Assembly: GCA_944472155.2 (NCBI GenBank) | Contig: OX235272.1 | Coordinates: 81,908,020 to 81,972,019, forward strand | Origin: Trichobilharzia szidati | Taxonomy: Eukaryota > Platyhelminthes > Trematoda > Strigeidida > Schistosomatidae | Reading direction: 5' to 3' | DNA length: 64,000 nt | Part shown: in pieces, positions 11,038-21,835 of the stretch | Position numbering within the stretch: the stretch's first letter is position 1 | Layout: each line of letters starts with the position of its first letter | Notes under the pieces: model-generated | Told to the model about the DNA's origin: nothing | Databases searched by the model: none | What the model saw: the letters and a program-made list of their open reading frames with translations, nothing else | Position numbers and translations under genes: made by a program

Positions 11038-11082
11038 GCCTTGCTGATGAGTGCCAACTAGCACGAAACCTAAGTGGAAGGC
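11038..11082 (+). ncRNA. Hammerhead ribozyme motif (SINE B), cleavage base lost
   Basis: The core CTGATGA, stem II GTGC/GCAC with loop CAACTA, and GAAA are intact. The cleavage base at 11076 is G instead of C, stem III has one change, and the first base pair of stem I is lost. Recent but probably inactive. Confidence 0.75.
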
Positions 11083-11108
11083 TTCCTGCCGATTGCCTCC
11101 AACCATCT

Positions 11109-11340
11109 TTTTTTTTTCCTTCACGTTCCCCAGTGGAACATAGGGCTTCAAGCTAATGGCTTGAAGTTTCTGTAGCAGTGTTTATTTTACAGGATGGGGT
11201 TGCTAGCCTCATGCCCAACCTTTCCTCTTCACCACTATTATTTCTGGCTCAACGAGGTAAAGGAGTGCGTCGGCCGGGGATCGAACCCCGGACCATGTGC
11301 ATGGTCGGCGAGCGTCCTAACTGCTATACCACCGACGCAC
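11109..11340 (-). mobile_element. SINE C insertion with 12-bp target-site duplication
   Basis: A complete 232-bp minus-strand copy. The T-run at its plus-strand start is the reverse of its A-rich tail. The tail TTCCACTGGGGAACGTGAAGG matches RTE 3' ends, and the tRNA-Gly-like head ends GACGCAC at 11340. CTCCAACCATCT occurs at 11097-11108 and again at 11341-11352. That duplication and the tail indicate LINE-type target-primed insertion into SINE B. Confidence 0.93.
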
Positions 11341-11500
11341 CTCCAACCATCTAATACCAACAATTCACAGTGCACCTTGATGGTGAGCCACCTAGAATGG
11401 TGGCCACATTGCAAACTTGACTGATAGAATTCAGTCTGCACCGAAGATAGGACTAGACACATTACACTAGTTACTGACGAGTGTCCAATCAAGAACGTAA

Positions 11501-11995
11501 TTTGATATTTTTCGGCCTTCACAAAGTAGATCAGGATTTCAGTATCTGTCAGTTTATTTACTTAAGGAAAGCGGGTCAGTACAAAATTGATTTCCATCTT
11601 AATCTAACGTCACATGAGTGATCTAGGTTCGATTTCAATTTACATACACACATCTGCTTTTAAATGATACTAGATGTGTAGATTTTTGTAGCAAATTCAG
11701 TGAGATTTTCCGTACAATTTGTCATTAACACACTTCTAATAACAATAATAATAATTGCTTTATTCTGGATAGTGTTTATACAGTGTCTAGAATTTTCAGC
11801 GAAGTTTATTGTGTGACATTTTCTCTTCTTTAGGGATCTTCAGATTGAATATTAACTGAGAGCAGATTGCGTGACACAGTGAAGTCTGACTTGAAGCCCA
11901 AACCAAAACCCCTTTATGATATTTATTATTTATCTCCGTTGAGAAATGCACGAGATTCCTAAATAAAAATATTGGAAGCAATTTGGGGGTAGTGG
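11501..11995. other. Unassigned; poly-G run
   Basis: No gene seen. A run of 12 G residues lies at 11994-12005, next to the start of an RTE fragment. Confidence 0.4.
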
Positions 11996-11999
11996 GGGG

Positions 12000-13018
12000 G
12001 GGGGGAATTTCGGGGACAAAACTACATGGGATACCTTCACTACAGATAAGATCAGAGCAAAGTCAGAGACACTAAGTGGTATTACTGAGGAAACCTGCTC
12101 GGGGGAACATCGGAACTCTCTGAAGGTGATATTCAAGCAAACATGTACAATAGTTTTATGAAGAAACAAGAGGCAAGACAAAGAGCGGCTCTCTACGGAT
12201 ATATGGAAGCAAATAGAGGAGAGCTGGATGGTGAAACAGGAAAAGAACCAAAGCGGAGATGGACAACAGAAAGAGAAGCTGAGTTTAACGTACATCGCAG
12301 TAAATAAAAATGTGAGGAAGAGTACTAGGAACGATAAAAGACTATTCTGCGACACATTGACCGGCAACTGAAGCAGAACAAGCCGCAGGTAAAAGAAACC
12401 TCAGATAACCAGGTCTGTATCCGGGAAGAGATCAATGAAAGATGTGTCAAGGGAACCTGATTACTAAGAAGGAGAAACAATTAAAACAATGGGCTGATCA
12501 CTTCAAAGGACTTTTGAATCGGCTATCACCTGCAACTCGCTCAGAAATACACCGCCACTAACAGTACACACAGAACTGTCTGCAGTAGACACCAATCCTT
12601 CAACGAAATCAGAAATCCAAAATGCGGTGGAGCTACTAAATTCCGGGAAGGCGGAAGGGCCAGACGAAATTCCCGCCGAAGCAGTGAAAACGGATCCAGA
12701 GACTGCCATTATTGCAAACTGTTTGGAAGGAAGGAAAGGTGCCTACTGATTGAAAGAAAAGATGCCTTGTCAAGTTACCAAAGAAGAGCGATCTAGTTAG
12801 GCCTGTAAAAGAGCTGGCGTGGAATAATGCTTTTGTCCACGCCAGGTAAAATAGCAAGTCGCACCATCCTGGAGAGAATAAAGGATGCACTGGATACAGA
12901 ACTCCTCCAGTCGGAACAATCTGGATTCGGGAAAGGCAAATCATTTGCTGATCAAATTGCCACTCCGCGTATCATCATCACAGATCAAAGCACAGAATGG
13001 CATAATGTCCTGGAGACT
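12000..13018 (+). pseudogene. RTE retrotransposon, linker and N-terminal RT
   Basis: Frames on the plus strand give, in order, a linker helix piece (NVRKSTRNDKRLFCDTLTG), the pre-RT block KKQLKQWADHFKGLLNR, LLNSGKAEGPDEIPAEAVKT (RT domain 0/1 region), and then IASRTILERIKDALDTELLQ with SEQSGFGKGKSFADQIATPRI (RT domain 2). Several frameshifts separate the blocks. Similarity stops right after EWHN, before the YADD box, so both ends are truncated. Confidence 0.9.
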
Positions 13019-13504
13019 AAAGTCACACTCTTAAAACTTGTATTTCTGTCATTTCAAGGAATTCCTAATTTATTTTAGTTGTCATTATATTCATGCATAA
13101 GCATAAAGGCGCCAAATATAGAAATATTTTGCTTATACTCACCGCGGGGAGAATTTTGTTTTTACTTCTGGCTTATGTAGGCAATCAGGCACTGAGAATC
13201 ATCATATATATCGGCAAATGCTCCTTTCTGATGAATAACAGAAAATGTGAAAGCTACGTTTAGGAATTTTCACTACAATAGGTAAAACCCAATCTGTGCT
13301 CTCCAGTTTATCTTTACATTAGCTTACTGGTTGCATTGTAAAGTGAGTCAATATTTTAAGGTTGGCGCTTAAGGCTTAACGGCTCTGATAGTCAATACTC
13401 AACTAGCTATTCATATAACAAACATCTCAGTCAGTTTAATTCATCTAAGTGACCTACAAGTAGACTTATGAGTATGCACGAGAAATAAAACTGCGTATAA
13501 GAAA
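13019..13504. other. Unassigned sequence
   Basis: No similarity to other parts of the window noticed and no coding signal. Confidence 0.4.
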
Positions 13505-13640
13505 TGAAGAGCTGGGCGTGAATTCTTGGGTGACATGGAGAAGATCATGTGAGGAGGAGAAAGCCAGCTACAGAGGACCGCAGAGAACAGAGTAAAATGT
13601 AGATTTGCCACTGAAGCTTTATGTCAAACATCCAGATAGC
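13505..13640 (+). pseudogene. RTE 3' coding remnant
   Basis: A GTGACATGGAGAAGATCATG block and GAGGACCGCAGAGAACAG match the C-terminal TWRR region and end of RTE ORFs elsewhere here (for example 37376-37480). It is cut off before the 3' tail. Confidence 0.7.
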
Positions 13641-13904
13641 AAAGATCCTGAACCTTTCTCTGGTTTCAGAAGACAGAACAACAGAAAATGGTTGGGCAGT
13701 ACGACTCTTTATTCTTCAACCAATGCCGAAACAGATTTACTATTGTTACTCAGTACCAAAGTCTGTAAATAAACTTTAATATAATGTATAACAATACTTC
13801 TGATCGTATTTTTCCAATCTTCTACAAACCAGTACACGATTAAGCACAATGACAGCCTTCTTGTCTCCCGCCAAATGGAGACCAGTTCGAATAAACAAAC
13901 GATT

Positions 13905-13975
13905 CAATGTTCACCAACACTGACACTTTATGTTCTACTCGGAACCCGAGGGAATAATAAGTAATAATAATAATT
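13905..13975 (+). mobile_element. Isolated RTE/SINE C 3' tail
   Basis: A short piece with TATGTTCTACTCGGAACCCG followed by an AATAAT-rich tail, the shared RTE/SINE C 3' terminus. Confidence 0.6.
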
Positions 13976-14929
13976 TTACAGATGAGACAGTAAAAATAGT
14001 TAGTGAAGAAGACAGTATATATATACAAGGTCTAATAGATACAGAAATGCACTTTTTGAACCTTTCAGAAAACTGAATTATTGTTTAACAGTACATAAAT
14101 TTTTCTTGTCCCATTAATTTGAAAATGCTCATTACATGCTTATACACAGTATGCATAGATTTCTATGGCTAATGATTACCTTGACAACAACTGCATGACA
14201 CAGATTTGTTTGTGTACATCATAAGCAGCAGTAGTTGTCTTTCTTTATGTCTGATATCGATTACCCACTCACTCCTTTATCTGAATGATATTTAAAAACA
14301 GCTTGGATCTTGATATTCATGTGGAGCAGACATAGTGACCAATAAAGATATTTCACAGTCTGTGTATGGTAAGTATTTTTTTCATGCTGTTATTATGTTT
14401 ATCCACTTAACGAACAACAGTTGTGCGTGACAAACACTTGAAAACTGCTGATCTTCACACCTACCTATTCACATCTTCATCTTGTTTAGTCTTCCAAAAT
14501 GAGAAAAAGATTTACTACCGACATTATCTTCTTCATTAATTAATAATCCAGTTAATTGTTTACATATTCACATACTGTTCGATTGACATTTGTCTCACAG
14601 TTGGTGCTCTCTCTCTGCATTTCTCTTGGCCTATCAGACCACACAATAATACTTAAGAAAATTCTAAAAACAGAAAGCCTTCATGAATTCATACAGTTCA
14701 ATTAGCTTGTCAATTTAGTCAGTAAATTGAGGAGACCAATAAATCAGTCATCTAGGGAGGATCTTGACATCTATAAATAAATATTATGTTTCATTTGAAA
14801 GCGTTGATCTAATATATTTATGTGGGTGGCAGGCAATTATCTGTGCTGATACTACCCATAATTAATGAGTATTATTTATGTTGTCTAAAGTTAAGTCAGC
14901 GTGCACATGAAACACATCTAATCACTATG
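13976..14929. other. Unassigned, one weak exon-like frame
   Basis: At 14601-14705 (+) a 34-codon frame follows an acceptor-like TTTGTCTCACAG, with AATAAA at 14738-14743. It could be chance. No other feature is recognised. Confidence 0.25.
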
Positions 14930-15090
14930 TACATAATACTCAGCGAAGAGACTCTTTTCAATGAATTTCTATTATCAAGCTGAAATATATAGAATAATAA
15001 TAATATATAGAATAGTTCATAGGGATGTATAGATGTCAGAAGCGGGTGTAAAATCATGGGATTAGTAGGCAAATAAAAAACGTTACATAA
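14930..15090 (-). mobile_element. PLE 3' end fragment
   Basis: Its minus strand matches the 3' region of the PLE at 33358-34125 (GCCTACTAATCC, GAACTATTCTATATAT, and the terminal CTTGATAATAG...GAAAAGAGTCTCTTCG block). Confidence 0.75.
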
Positions 15091-15414
15091 CCAAAACATA
15101 AGCAAGCCCCACACATATGTTGAGTCTGAAAATTTGGTCAATCAAACTAGTGATCTTGTTCCAGTCTTTAAAGAGCAGTTTAAGCGTTTTAAGTCAACAA
15201 TTCCAGAGTCATGCCACCAAGTATCTCAATTCAAAGTCTAAGTACAATAATCTTTTGACTAAATAACACAGAGAACAACTCAACCAACTGAGACGTAATA
15301 AGGGGTTGCTGACCACCCGCACTGATTGAGGTACTGACATAGTCATATTGGATAGAAAAGTCTATATTGATAAAATGTTGGCAGTCCTTTCAGACAGTAA
15401 CAAATCCGTTTTTT
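15091..15414. other. Unassigned sequence
   Basis: Nothing recognised. Confidence 0.35.
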
Positions 15415-15446
15415 TATGTGGTTGTGTTCTCTGAGCTGGATAGTTA

Positions 15447-15494
15447 ATTTGCGAAGCTTTCATCACCCTGCTAGGTGACATCTTCAGCGCATAC
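15447..15494 (-). ncRNA. PLE hammerhead ribozyme motif, minus arm
   Basis: The same motif as at 16169-16216 in the opposite arm; they differ only in the stem II loop. On this strand the core lies within the last codons of the PLE ORF, and the UAG stop falls in the stem II loop. Confidence 0.6.
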
Positions 15495-16184
15495 TTCAAT
15501 TTGAATTGAGCTTTTAGATTTCTCCACGAGTTTATTAATCATCTCTCCTGGTGACCACCTTGGACGTGATTGGTTGTTTTTGTGCGTTTTCACACCTTCT
15601 AGGCTATTTGTATTGGAACTGATTGTTTCTTTGACTTGAAATTTGACCCTTTGTGTGTGGCGTTTCTTTCTTATCGGTTGATAAATTTCGTCAATCTCGA
15701 TGTGTCTATTGATTGATGATTTACTGGAATGCCAAGCTTCTAAAAATTCTCTAGCATTTTTGTTGTTTCCTCTGTCTAATATTTGAACATTGTCCCAATC
15801 AAACTGATACCCGTGGTTGTCTGTATGTAGTGATATTAGGAAGTGGATGTCATGTTTTTTGACGGCTAGCTTATTTTCGTGAATACGAAGACGAAGGGGA
15901 CGTCCACTTTGGCCAATGTAGTGTTTTTCGCAGTTGTTACAGTTTATCCTGTAGATGATGTTGGTTTTATCTTCTTTCGCTGTTGAGTCTTTTGGTTGAC
16001 ATAGAAGTGTGTGAAGTGATTTTGTTGGTTTTTGTGCGACGTCAATTCCTAAAGGTTTGACGAGTCTTGCAGTTATTTCTGATTTATCCTTTATATATGG
16101 CAGGGCGACTTTCTTTGTGCTTTCCTTGGGGGCTTTTGGTTTGATAGGTTGTCTTGGGGGTATATGTAGTATGCGCTGAAGATG
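15471..16184 (-). CDS. PLE polyprotein C-terminus with GIY-YIG nuclease
   Basis: An uninterrupted 237-codon minus-strand frame with no ATG until near its end, so it is an interior and terminal piece of a longer ORF. Order: HIPPRQPIKPKAPKE linker, LVKPLGIDV...LLCQPKDS, then the GIY-YIG core YRINCNNCEKHYIGQSGRPL with RLRIHENKLAVKKHDI, a FDWDNVQILDRGNNKNAREF block, FLEAWHSSKSSINRHIEID, and a basic tail ending CAEDVT and a TAG. In PLEs this domain nicks target DNA beside the RT. The lack of stops suggests recent insertion. The last codons overlap a ribozyme-like motif in the right arm. No RT is attached. Confidence 0.88.
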   Translation of the reverse strand, partial: HLQRILHIPPRQPIKPKAPKESTKKVALPYIKDKSEITARLVKPLGIDVAQKPTKSLHTLLCQPKDSTAKEDKTNIIYRINCNNCEKHYIGQSGRPLRLRIHENKLAVKKHDIHFLISLHTDNHGYQFDWDNVQILDRGNNKNAREFLEAWHSSKSSINRHIEIDEIYQPIRKKRHTQRVKFQVKETISSNTNSLEGVKTHKNNQSRPRWSPGEMINKLVEKSKSSIQIEVCAEDVT

Positions 16185-16216
16185 TCACCTAGTAGGGTGA
16201 TGAAAGCTTCGCAAAT
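16169..16216 (+). ncRNA. PLE hammerhead ribozyme motif, plus arm
   Basis: CTGAAGA core at 16176-16182, stem II GTCACC/GGTGAT (16184-16189 with 16196-16201, one extra base before it), GAAA at 16202-16205, a minimal palindromic stem III AGCT, and stem I TGCG/CGCA. PLE terminal repeats in several animals are known to hold hammerheads with very short stem III. The extra U before stem II makes activity uncertain. Confidence 0.6.
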
Positions 16217-16319
16217 TAACTATCCAGCTCAGAGAACACAACCACATGAAAATCACCCACCTGAGCTACAAATCTTATCCATCATATCTAAGTAACAAAT
16301 CCGTTGCAACTGACAAAAG

Positions 16320-16675
16320 AGAAAGATTAAACATAAATAACTGAAATGCAACTCACTGAGATACTGAGAAAGTTAAAAATGTTCAACTTATCTCTGAAGA
16401 TGTCTACGAGAGCATTTCGACCAATTGGTTCAATAATACCCCGACCGTACGGAATACCAAAACCCATAAAGAGGGACTTCCATTGCACTTTGTGTTGGAC
16501 ATGTCTGGATCTCTGGCAGAACGCCCGCAGCCTGTGAAAGAACGAATTCCAAAGTACTGTCTTCGAGACACGTTCGAATTCGTCGACTGTATCTTAGATG
16601 TAGAAGTGCATGACAATTGCAGCCACTACTACTGCGATGGTAGGCCTCCAGTGGAGACTATAAATTCATGAATTT
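16320..16675 (+). pseudogene. PLE reverse transcriptase fragment
   Basis: Two overlapping plus frames together give the finger/palm entry of a PLE-type RT: RPIGSIIPRPYGIPKPIK in one frame, then LPLHFVLDMSGS and the VKERIPKYCLRDTFEFVDCI block in the other. One frameshift lies near 16485-16530. The catalytic YADD-type motif is not reached. Opposite strand to the neighbouring GIY-YIG block. Confidence 0.8.
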
Positions 16676-17124
16676 GTATTATCACCTTTCCGAATATCTC
16701 TGATATTCAGTGTGTAGTGTTGTGCTGATGCTATCGAACTGTAATCCATTGATATTATTAGTATTATTGATTTGATGTTATTTGAACAAAATTAATGTTG
16801 TTAATAACACTAATCCATTCACTGTTATGTATGTATAACTGTAGAACCTGATGAAGGAGAGGTTATCTAGAAGAATATTCTTTGTTCAAGTTTGATATTC
16901 TGTGGCTTTTTTCTTAATGGTAAGGCTGAAATTTCCATAAAAAAATTTTGATTCATTCATGCTGACAGTTTGTTCTAAAATAACAGTTGATTAGACAATA
17001 TCACCCTCAAAACTTATTCAGCTTGGTTTTTCTCAATTCATGTTAAAATATACTGAGTACAGACGTCGGCTGATTTATTTTGAGTCATAGTAGTAGTAGT
17101 AGTAGTGGACTACTGATAAAATTT
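16676..17124. other. Unassigned, with TAG trinucleotide run
   Basis: A short TAG repeat lies at about 17088-17107. No gene recognised. Confidence 0.4.
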
Positions 17125-17410
17125 ACCAGTAGTATATCAGAAGACACTAACCGGCATAAAAGTATCAAATAGAGGAAAAATAGATTTGACGTCAAAGACA
17201 GCAAATGAACCGGCGTCGCGGCAATACATGGCAGATACGAAAAGAAGACAGAAAACACCGTATGAAAGGCAGAATTTGCACAGCACGGAAGACCTGTGCA
17301 GATGACAATTTGCAGATAAGGGGAGCAGAATTTCGCTACATAGATATACGCAATTCCTAATAAACACTCCTTTACCAGTTCTCTCCTCTTCTACCGTTAT
17401 ATTAGTAGTA
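17125..17410 (-). repeat. Repeat F copy 1 (ORF-bearing, unknown)
   Basis: Clear nucleotide similarity over roughly 280 bp to 24050-24335 in the other orientation. On the minus strand it holds a 76-codon frame (17137-17367) sharing HLHRS, SFA, the D.K.I spacing, LFD and FMPV with the frame in copy 2, with equal spacing. I do not recognise the protein. It could be an old transposon piece. Confidence 0.6.
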
Positions 17411-17867
17411 GTAGTAGCCAGTATTCCTCATTTGTTTATCATCTTTCATACCCAATCTACTGTTTTGTCTCTTGTCCACAAAGGCATATTTACATCAGAA
17501 ATATGTTTTAAACATTAAGTTAATATCATTGTACATTTCGCCAAGAAGCGACATCGGTTACAGAATCACTGAAAAAACTGAGCAGCCCTTTTTTCTTATT
17601 CTTTTCATTTTTTCAGCCCAGGGCACCAAGCATCGAGTCCAGGCACTTTTGATTATAACACGATCCCGCGAAACATTTAGCCCCCGGATTTCAATCCAGT
17701 GATTCATGAATTCTAACTTTTGCAAATTCGCAATTTATTCAAAATTCCTACCAACTGAAGTTCTGGATTAAATTAACAGGTTACACATTCACCTTTATAA
17801 GTCACTTTGAAAAGTATTCAGCCAAAGCATCCAGCTTAAAGAACCAGAAAACATCCATATCTCCAGC
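17411..17867. other. Unassigned; strong acceptor-like tract
   Basis: A long pyrimidine tract ends CATTTTTTCAG near 17616 (+), followed by frames that stay open for only about 20-30 codons. Not enough to call an exon. Confidence 0.3.
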
Positions 17868-18073
17868 GTCGGTAGCACAGTGGTTAGGACTCTCGCCGGC
17901 CATGCACATGGTCCGAGGTTCGATCCCCTGCCGACGCACACCCGATATCTATGGTTGGCCTGCAAAATTTGGGCTACCGATATCCAAGCTGAAAATTCCA
18001 TACTTGTACTGAAAATACGGTGTGGCATCAAGCTGTAACCAAAATAATAAATAAATAAAATAAATAAATAATT
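17868..18073 (+). mobile_element. SINE D (tRNA-Gly-like head, distinct tail)
   Basis: The head GCGTCGGTAGCACAGTGGTTAG...GGTTCGATCCCCTGCCGACGC is close to SINE C. It then switches to an unrelated body (ATATCTATGGTTGGCCTGC, GGCTACCGATATCC, GGTGTGGCATCAAGCTGTAA) and an AAAT-repeat tail. A second copy lies at 49878-50047 on the minus strand. Confidence 0.88.
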
Positions 18074-18627
18074 CATTAGTCGCTATAATATGAGAAGTTT
18101 CACTCGATATACAAATCTACGAATTTATGAGTTCAGTGAATCCATCTATAAAAAGGTATTTTAGAAAGTATCCTCCATCCTGTGAAATTTTCAATTTAAG
18201 ATTCTTATGAAAGACCTTCTTAGCAGTTTCTGTCAACACTAATGACAAGAAATACAAAGTTCTTTTCTTTCTCTCTGGTTATTTATCCCAAAGTAAATGA
18301 AATCTAGCCTTATGTCATCTACCACCGGCTGGAATATTAACATTAATGACTTCTCAGTGAAAGCAGAATATCTTTTAATCAGCTGTAACACTCATGTGCA
18401 GACTATCACGACTGTTTATTTAGCTGAAAATATCTAGACTACAAAAGAAGCTAGGGAAAGTCAAGACTAATACCATATGTATAATGTGAAGGAGATCTAA
18501 TCGTCCACTTCAGCATGCCTAATTTGAGCAATGCTATTTCATGATACTGCTGTATATATGCGTTTTCGTCAACAGAAATTTATCAGATGTCATTGGCTAA
18601 TAATCACTTTCATTCTTGTGACTATGC
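18074..18627. other. Unassigned sequence
   Basis: No supported feature. Confidence 0.4.
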
Positions 18628-18905
18628 AGCAGGAGAAGGTAAAGGACTTGGTAACGGACTTTTTATTGAGGAAAATAACACTATATTTATACATTTTTAG
18701 CCACATTCATGGTTGGTCAGGTCAGCGGATAATAAACTGTTCTAATAGGTTGTTGATTTTCTGAAGGTTAAACCTTGAGATTGTCGCCTGACCGCAACGT
18801 AAGCTATATCTACATTTCAGAAATAAACACTCCTACTTCTGTAGCCACTGACCTAAAATGTTATTCTCAGTTTTGGCTACCCTCTAACAATCTGCGTCTA
18901 TATAT
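18628..18905 (+). mobile_element. LTR-like repeat L, copy 1
   Basis: Similar to 24822-25090 in the same orientation. Shared blocks include GACTTGGTAACGGAC, a TATA-type ATATTTATACATT, CTTAGCCACATT-like sequence and a downstream AATAAA (GAAATAAACAC). A TATA box followed by a polyadenylation signal within about 250 bp fits a retroviral-type LTR. No internal coding region adjoins it. Confidence 0.55.
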
Positions 18906-19256
18906 TGCTGACAAATCTTCTCAGTAGCACACACCACAAATACACATATATTTATATTAAAGGTATTTATCAGTCATTATTTTCAGTGTGATAGGACCTC
19001 CTCATTAAGGTGTGGCTACCCTTGCAAGTTAAATTTCCCTAACTATTAGATATGCCAATGGTATTCATATCGCCTCTTGAGCAAAGATATCCATTCATTT
19101 CAATATTGTGGCTACTTGTTTCCTTTTCAGTTCAATTCAGAAAAATGTAGCTAATGGTATTTACTAAAACTGATTTTATAGTTGGCCCTAGTTTACTTCC
19201 CAGCAAAATATGTGGGGTTATAGTAGCCATAAATATGACGGCTAATCAATTAGTCA
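18906..19256. other. Unassigned sequence
   Basis: Nothing recognised before the tetranucleotide array. Confidence 0.4.
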
Positions 19257-19512
<256 letters not shown>

Positions 19513-20309
19513 ACCAACTATATTCAACAACCATTTGTCTTACTGAAATGTGTGAAGATGCCTGATATCTTCATTTGACATCAATATTTTTAAATCAGGT
19601 ATTGAATTTATTGCAGAAAAAAGTTTTGAAAAGTTGTTCTTCATCAAAACATATATCCCATGGAAAAAGGATATAGATAGGTGTAGTGAAATGAACACCA
19701 TGTGGTTTATACTAAAATTTCTGAAATACAAAGATAGTTTTCGAAACAAATAGCAACACTAACCAATTTGTATGATTTAAACAACTTGTTATGGCTTCCT
19801 TTTTTTATTACAGCAACTGTTCGCATTCATCAACCACTTCACGTTCTTTACCACACATTAACTTCATTTAAGCTACTTGGATATTTATCCAATCATTTGG
19901 TGTGTTAGTGAATACTGTGAAATGTGGCGTATGAAATAATTAATCAACTCACATGGTACATACTAATTAACACCAACATTCTACCGCATCTTTCTGCAGG
20001 AAAAATGTACAATGTCCGAAAACTGAAATTCAGCAATATTTAAAATAACACTTTGATAATCACGTGTAGTTTTCATTTCTTAAGTGAACAAAATCAAAGT
20101 ATGGGTGAAGTAAGACAACATTGAAGAGTTTCGATAATCAACTTGTACATTAACGCATAAACTGAATGATCTGTTTGTTAAAGTGAGATTATCTCAGGTA
20201 AATTTTTTTCTTTGTCGCTATCATAGTTCGGTGATAATTGAAATTAGACGATATGACTTCTCAAGCAGAATAATTACGATCGAAGGATATTTATGTATTA
20301 TTATCGTAT
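19513..20309. other. Unassigned sequence
   Basis: AT-rich, no repeat family or coding support. A minus frame at 19540-19749 has no motif. Confidence 0.4.
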
Positions 20310-21545
20310 TATTGTTCCCTTAGGTTCCAAGTGGAACATAGAGCTTCAACAACACGTCTCCACTTTATTCTGTTTTCTGTGGTCCTCTTAAACTGGCCAC
20401 ACGATGACCCATAGTCTTTCATCTCTTCCTCACACGATCTCCTCCAATGTTACCGTCTAACCCACGCCCAACTCGTCATTTCCTATCCGTGTTCTACTCG
20501 TGGGCAATGTCATTCAACGGTCTCCTCAGTATGTTGTCGATTCATCCCCATTTCCTCCAGAATATTTGCTGAGCAGTAGATTATTGACTGGTTAGTCCTC
20601 ATAGTTTCATGTTGTTAATTCTTTGTGACCGACCGACCATCTGATCTTCAATATGGAGCTAGCGAAGGCAGCTGTTGATGAATGTCTGCAGTGGCTTGCT
20701 AAAAATACTTTTAGTGACGTGAAAGGTTTCTGTCCCATAAAGAAGAACTAACTGACTTAATATTGGTGCTGAAAATCCGAATTTCGTTCTTTATTCTGAG
20801 TGCAGGAGATTTCCAAACTGACTTGACACTGATGAAGGTTTATCCAGCCTTTCCGATCCTGCCTCTGACATCCTCATTTGTACCACTTGCCTGTAGTTGA
20901 GGCGATTCTGCCTAGACAAGTGAAGTGACCTCTTACAGATTTCCTCTATTGACAGTGACTAGTGATTGTTGTTGTTGGTCATTTGTCTTCATTACCTTAG
21001 TTTTCTATATGTTCACTTAAAGTCCTGTTTTTGCTGGCCGCCTCTTCTACAAACGTGCTGGTTTTCGTCTGCATATCTTTGAGTTTGTATGACATTAAAC
21101 ATAAATCATCCACGGAATCCAGAGCGTCTAGAGTCTTTTTCCTGTCTTCTCACACCACCACTGACTGTGTTCTGCACAATCCAGTCCACTACAATGAGAA
21201 GTATCACTGATAATAGTAAACAGACTTGTCTCACTTCTGTCTTTATTTCAAAGACAGGCTTCGCTTAGTTTTACACTGTGGATTACCTGAGCTGTGTCAC
21301 TGTCTTATAACTTCTGGGTGAGGTTGATAAAGACTTGGGGCACTCCATAGTTTTTAAGTACTTTCCAAATTATCTCGTGGTCCACACTGTAGAAAGCCTT
21401 TTCGAAGTCAATGAAGTTGAGATAGGGGTTTGCTTTCCATTCTATGCTGTGTTCGATGACGATGTGTGGAGTTGCTTTTCCTGAATCCAGCTTGTTCCGG
21501 TTGGCGGAGTTCTGCATCCAGCTCATCTTTTATCCACCACTCATT
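20310..21545 (-). pseudogene. RTE retrotransposon, RT to 3' end
   Basis: A 1.2-kb 5'-truncated minus-strand copy. The RT piece at 21305-21526 includes KATPHIVIEHSIEWKANPYL and FIDFEKAFYSVDHEIIWKVL (RT domain 3 with the FEKAFDS-type motif). Further downstream are the decayed YADD region near 21100, the connection, and the C-terminal WRR region. The 3' tail ends TTCCACTTGGAACCTAAGGG near 20315. It has several frameshifts. Confidence 0.9.
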
Positions 21546-21655
21546 TACTTGACGGACGTATAAAACTCTCCATGACTAGAGTGAGATTGAGGATTGATCA
21601 GAAGTTACATCGAACATCGAGTCAGAATCCTATATGTAAAGAAAAGACGTGGTTC

Positions 21656-21835
21656 AGCGAATTCATTTTCTTCAGCTGTGCAATCGCATTTATATACAGT
21701 TTTTCATGATGTAGGGTAGTAATAAAAGTGATGAGTTTTCACAGTCATAGTTGTTAATATTAATCAATGCATAAGAATACGATTGTACAGCTAAAGAAAA
21801 TGAATTCGCCGAAAAGATCCTCTTCGCTAATCCAT
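21656..21835 (+). mobile_element. PLE 3' terminus fold-back
   Basis: The block around 21775-21835 (TTGTACAGCT..., GCCGAAAAGATCCTCTTCGC) resembles the PLE 3' terminus seen at 34070-34125. An inverted copy of about 30 bp occurs at 21656-21700. Confidence 0.55.

Larger units (their letters stand above)
10936..11500 (+). mobile_element. HHR-SINE B, complete unit, interrupted by SINE C
   Basis: A full family B unit: tRNA-Cys-like head at about 10945-11010 (GAATAGCTCAGTAGTAACG, CTGACTGCAG, B box GGGTTCGAATC), hammerhead 11038-11082, and tail 11083-11108 continuing at 11353 to the terminal TGTCCAATCAAGAAC. A SINE C insertion splits the tail and is bounded by a 12-bp duplication. Confidence 0.9.
15415..16255 (-). 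mobile_element. PLE block with 79-bp inverted terminal arms
   Basis: Arms 15415-15493 and 16172-16250 are inverted copies with only one mismatch over 79 bp. They enclose a PLE C-terminal coding block on the minus strand. Each arm holds a hammerhead-like motif, and the arms begin with the GAGAACACAACCACAT sequence also seen (diverged) at 23150. Terminal repeats in direct or inverted orientation are typical of Penelope-like elements. Confidence 0.85.

Noticed and set aside
11930..12367. 145-codon minus frame
   Set aside because: Antisense to the RTE linker at the start of the 12-kb fragment, and it includes a poly-G/C run.
17590..17700. Exon after the strong pyrimidine tract
   Set aside because: All frames close within about 20-30 codons and no donor or polyadenylation signal supports one of them.
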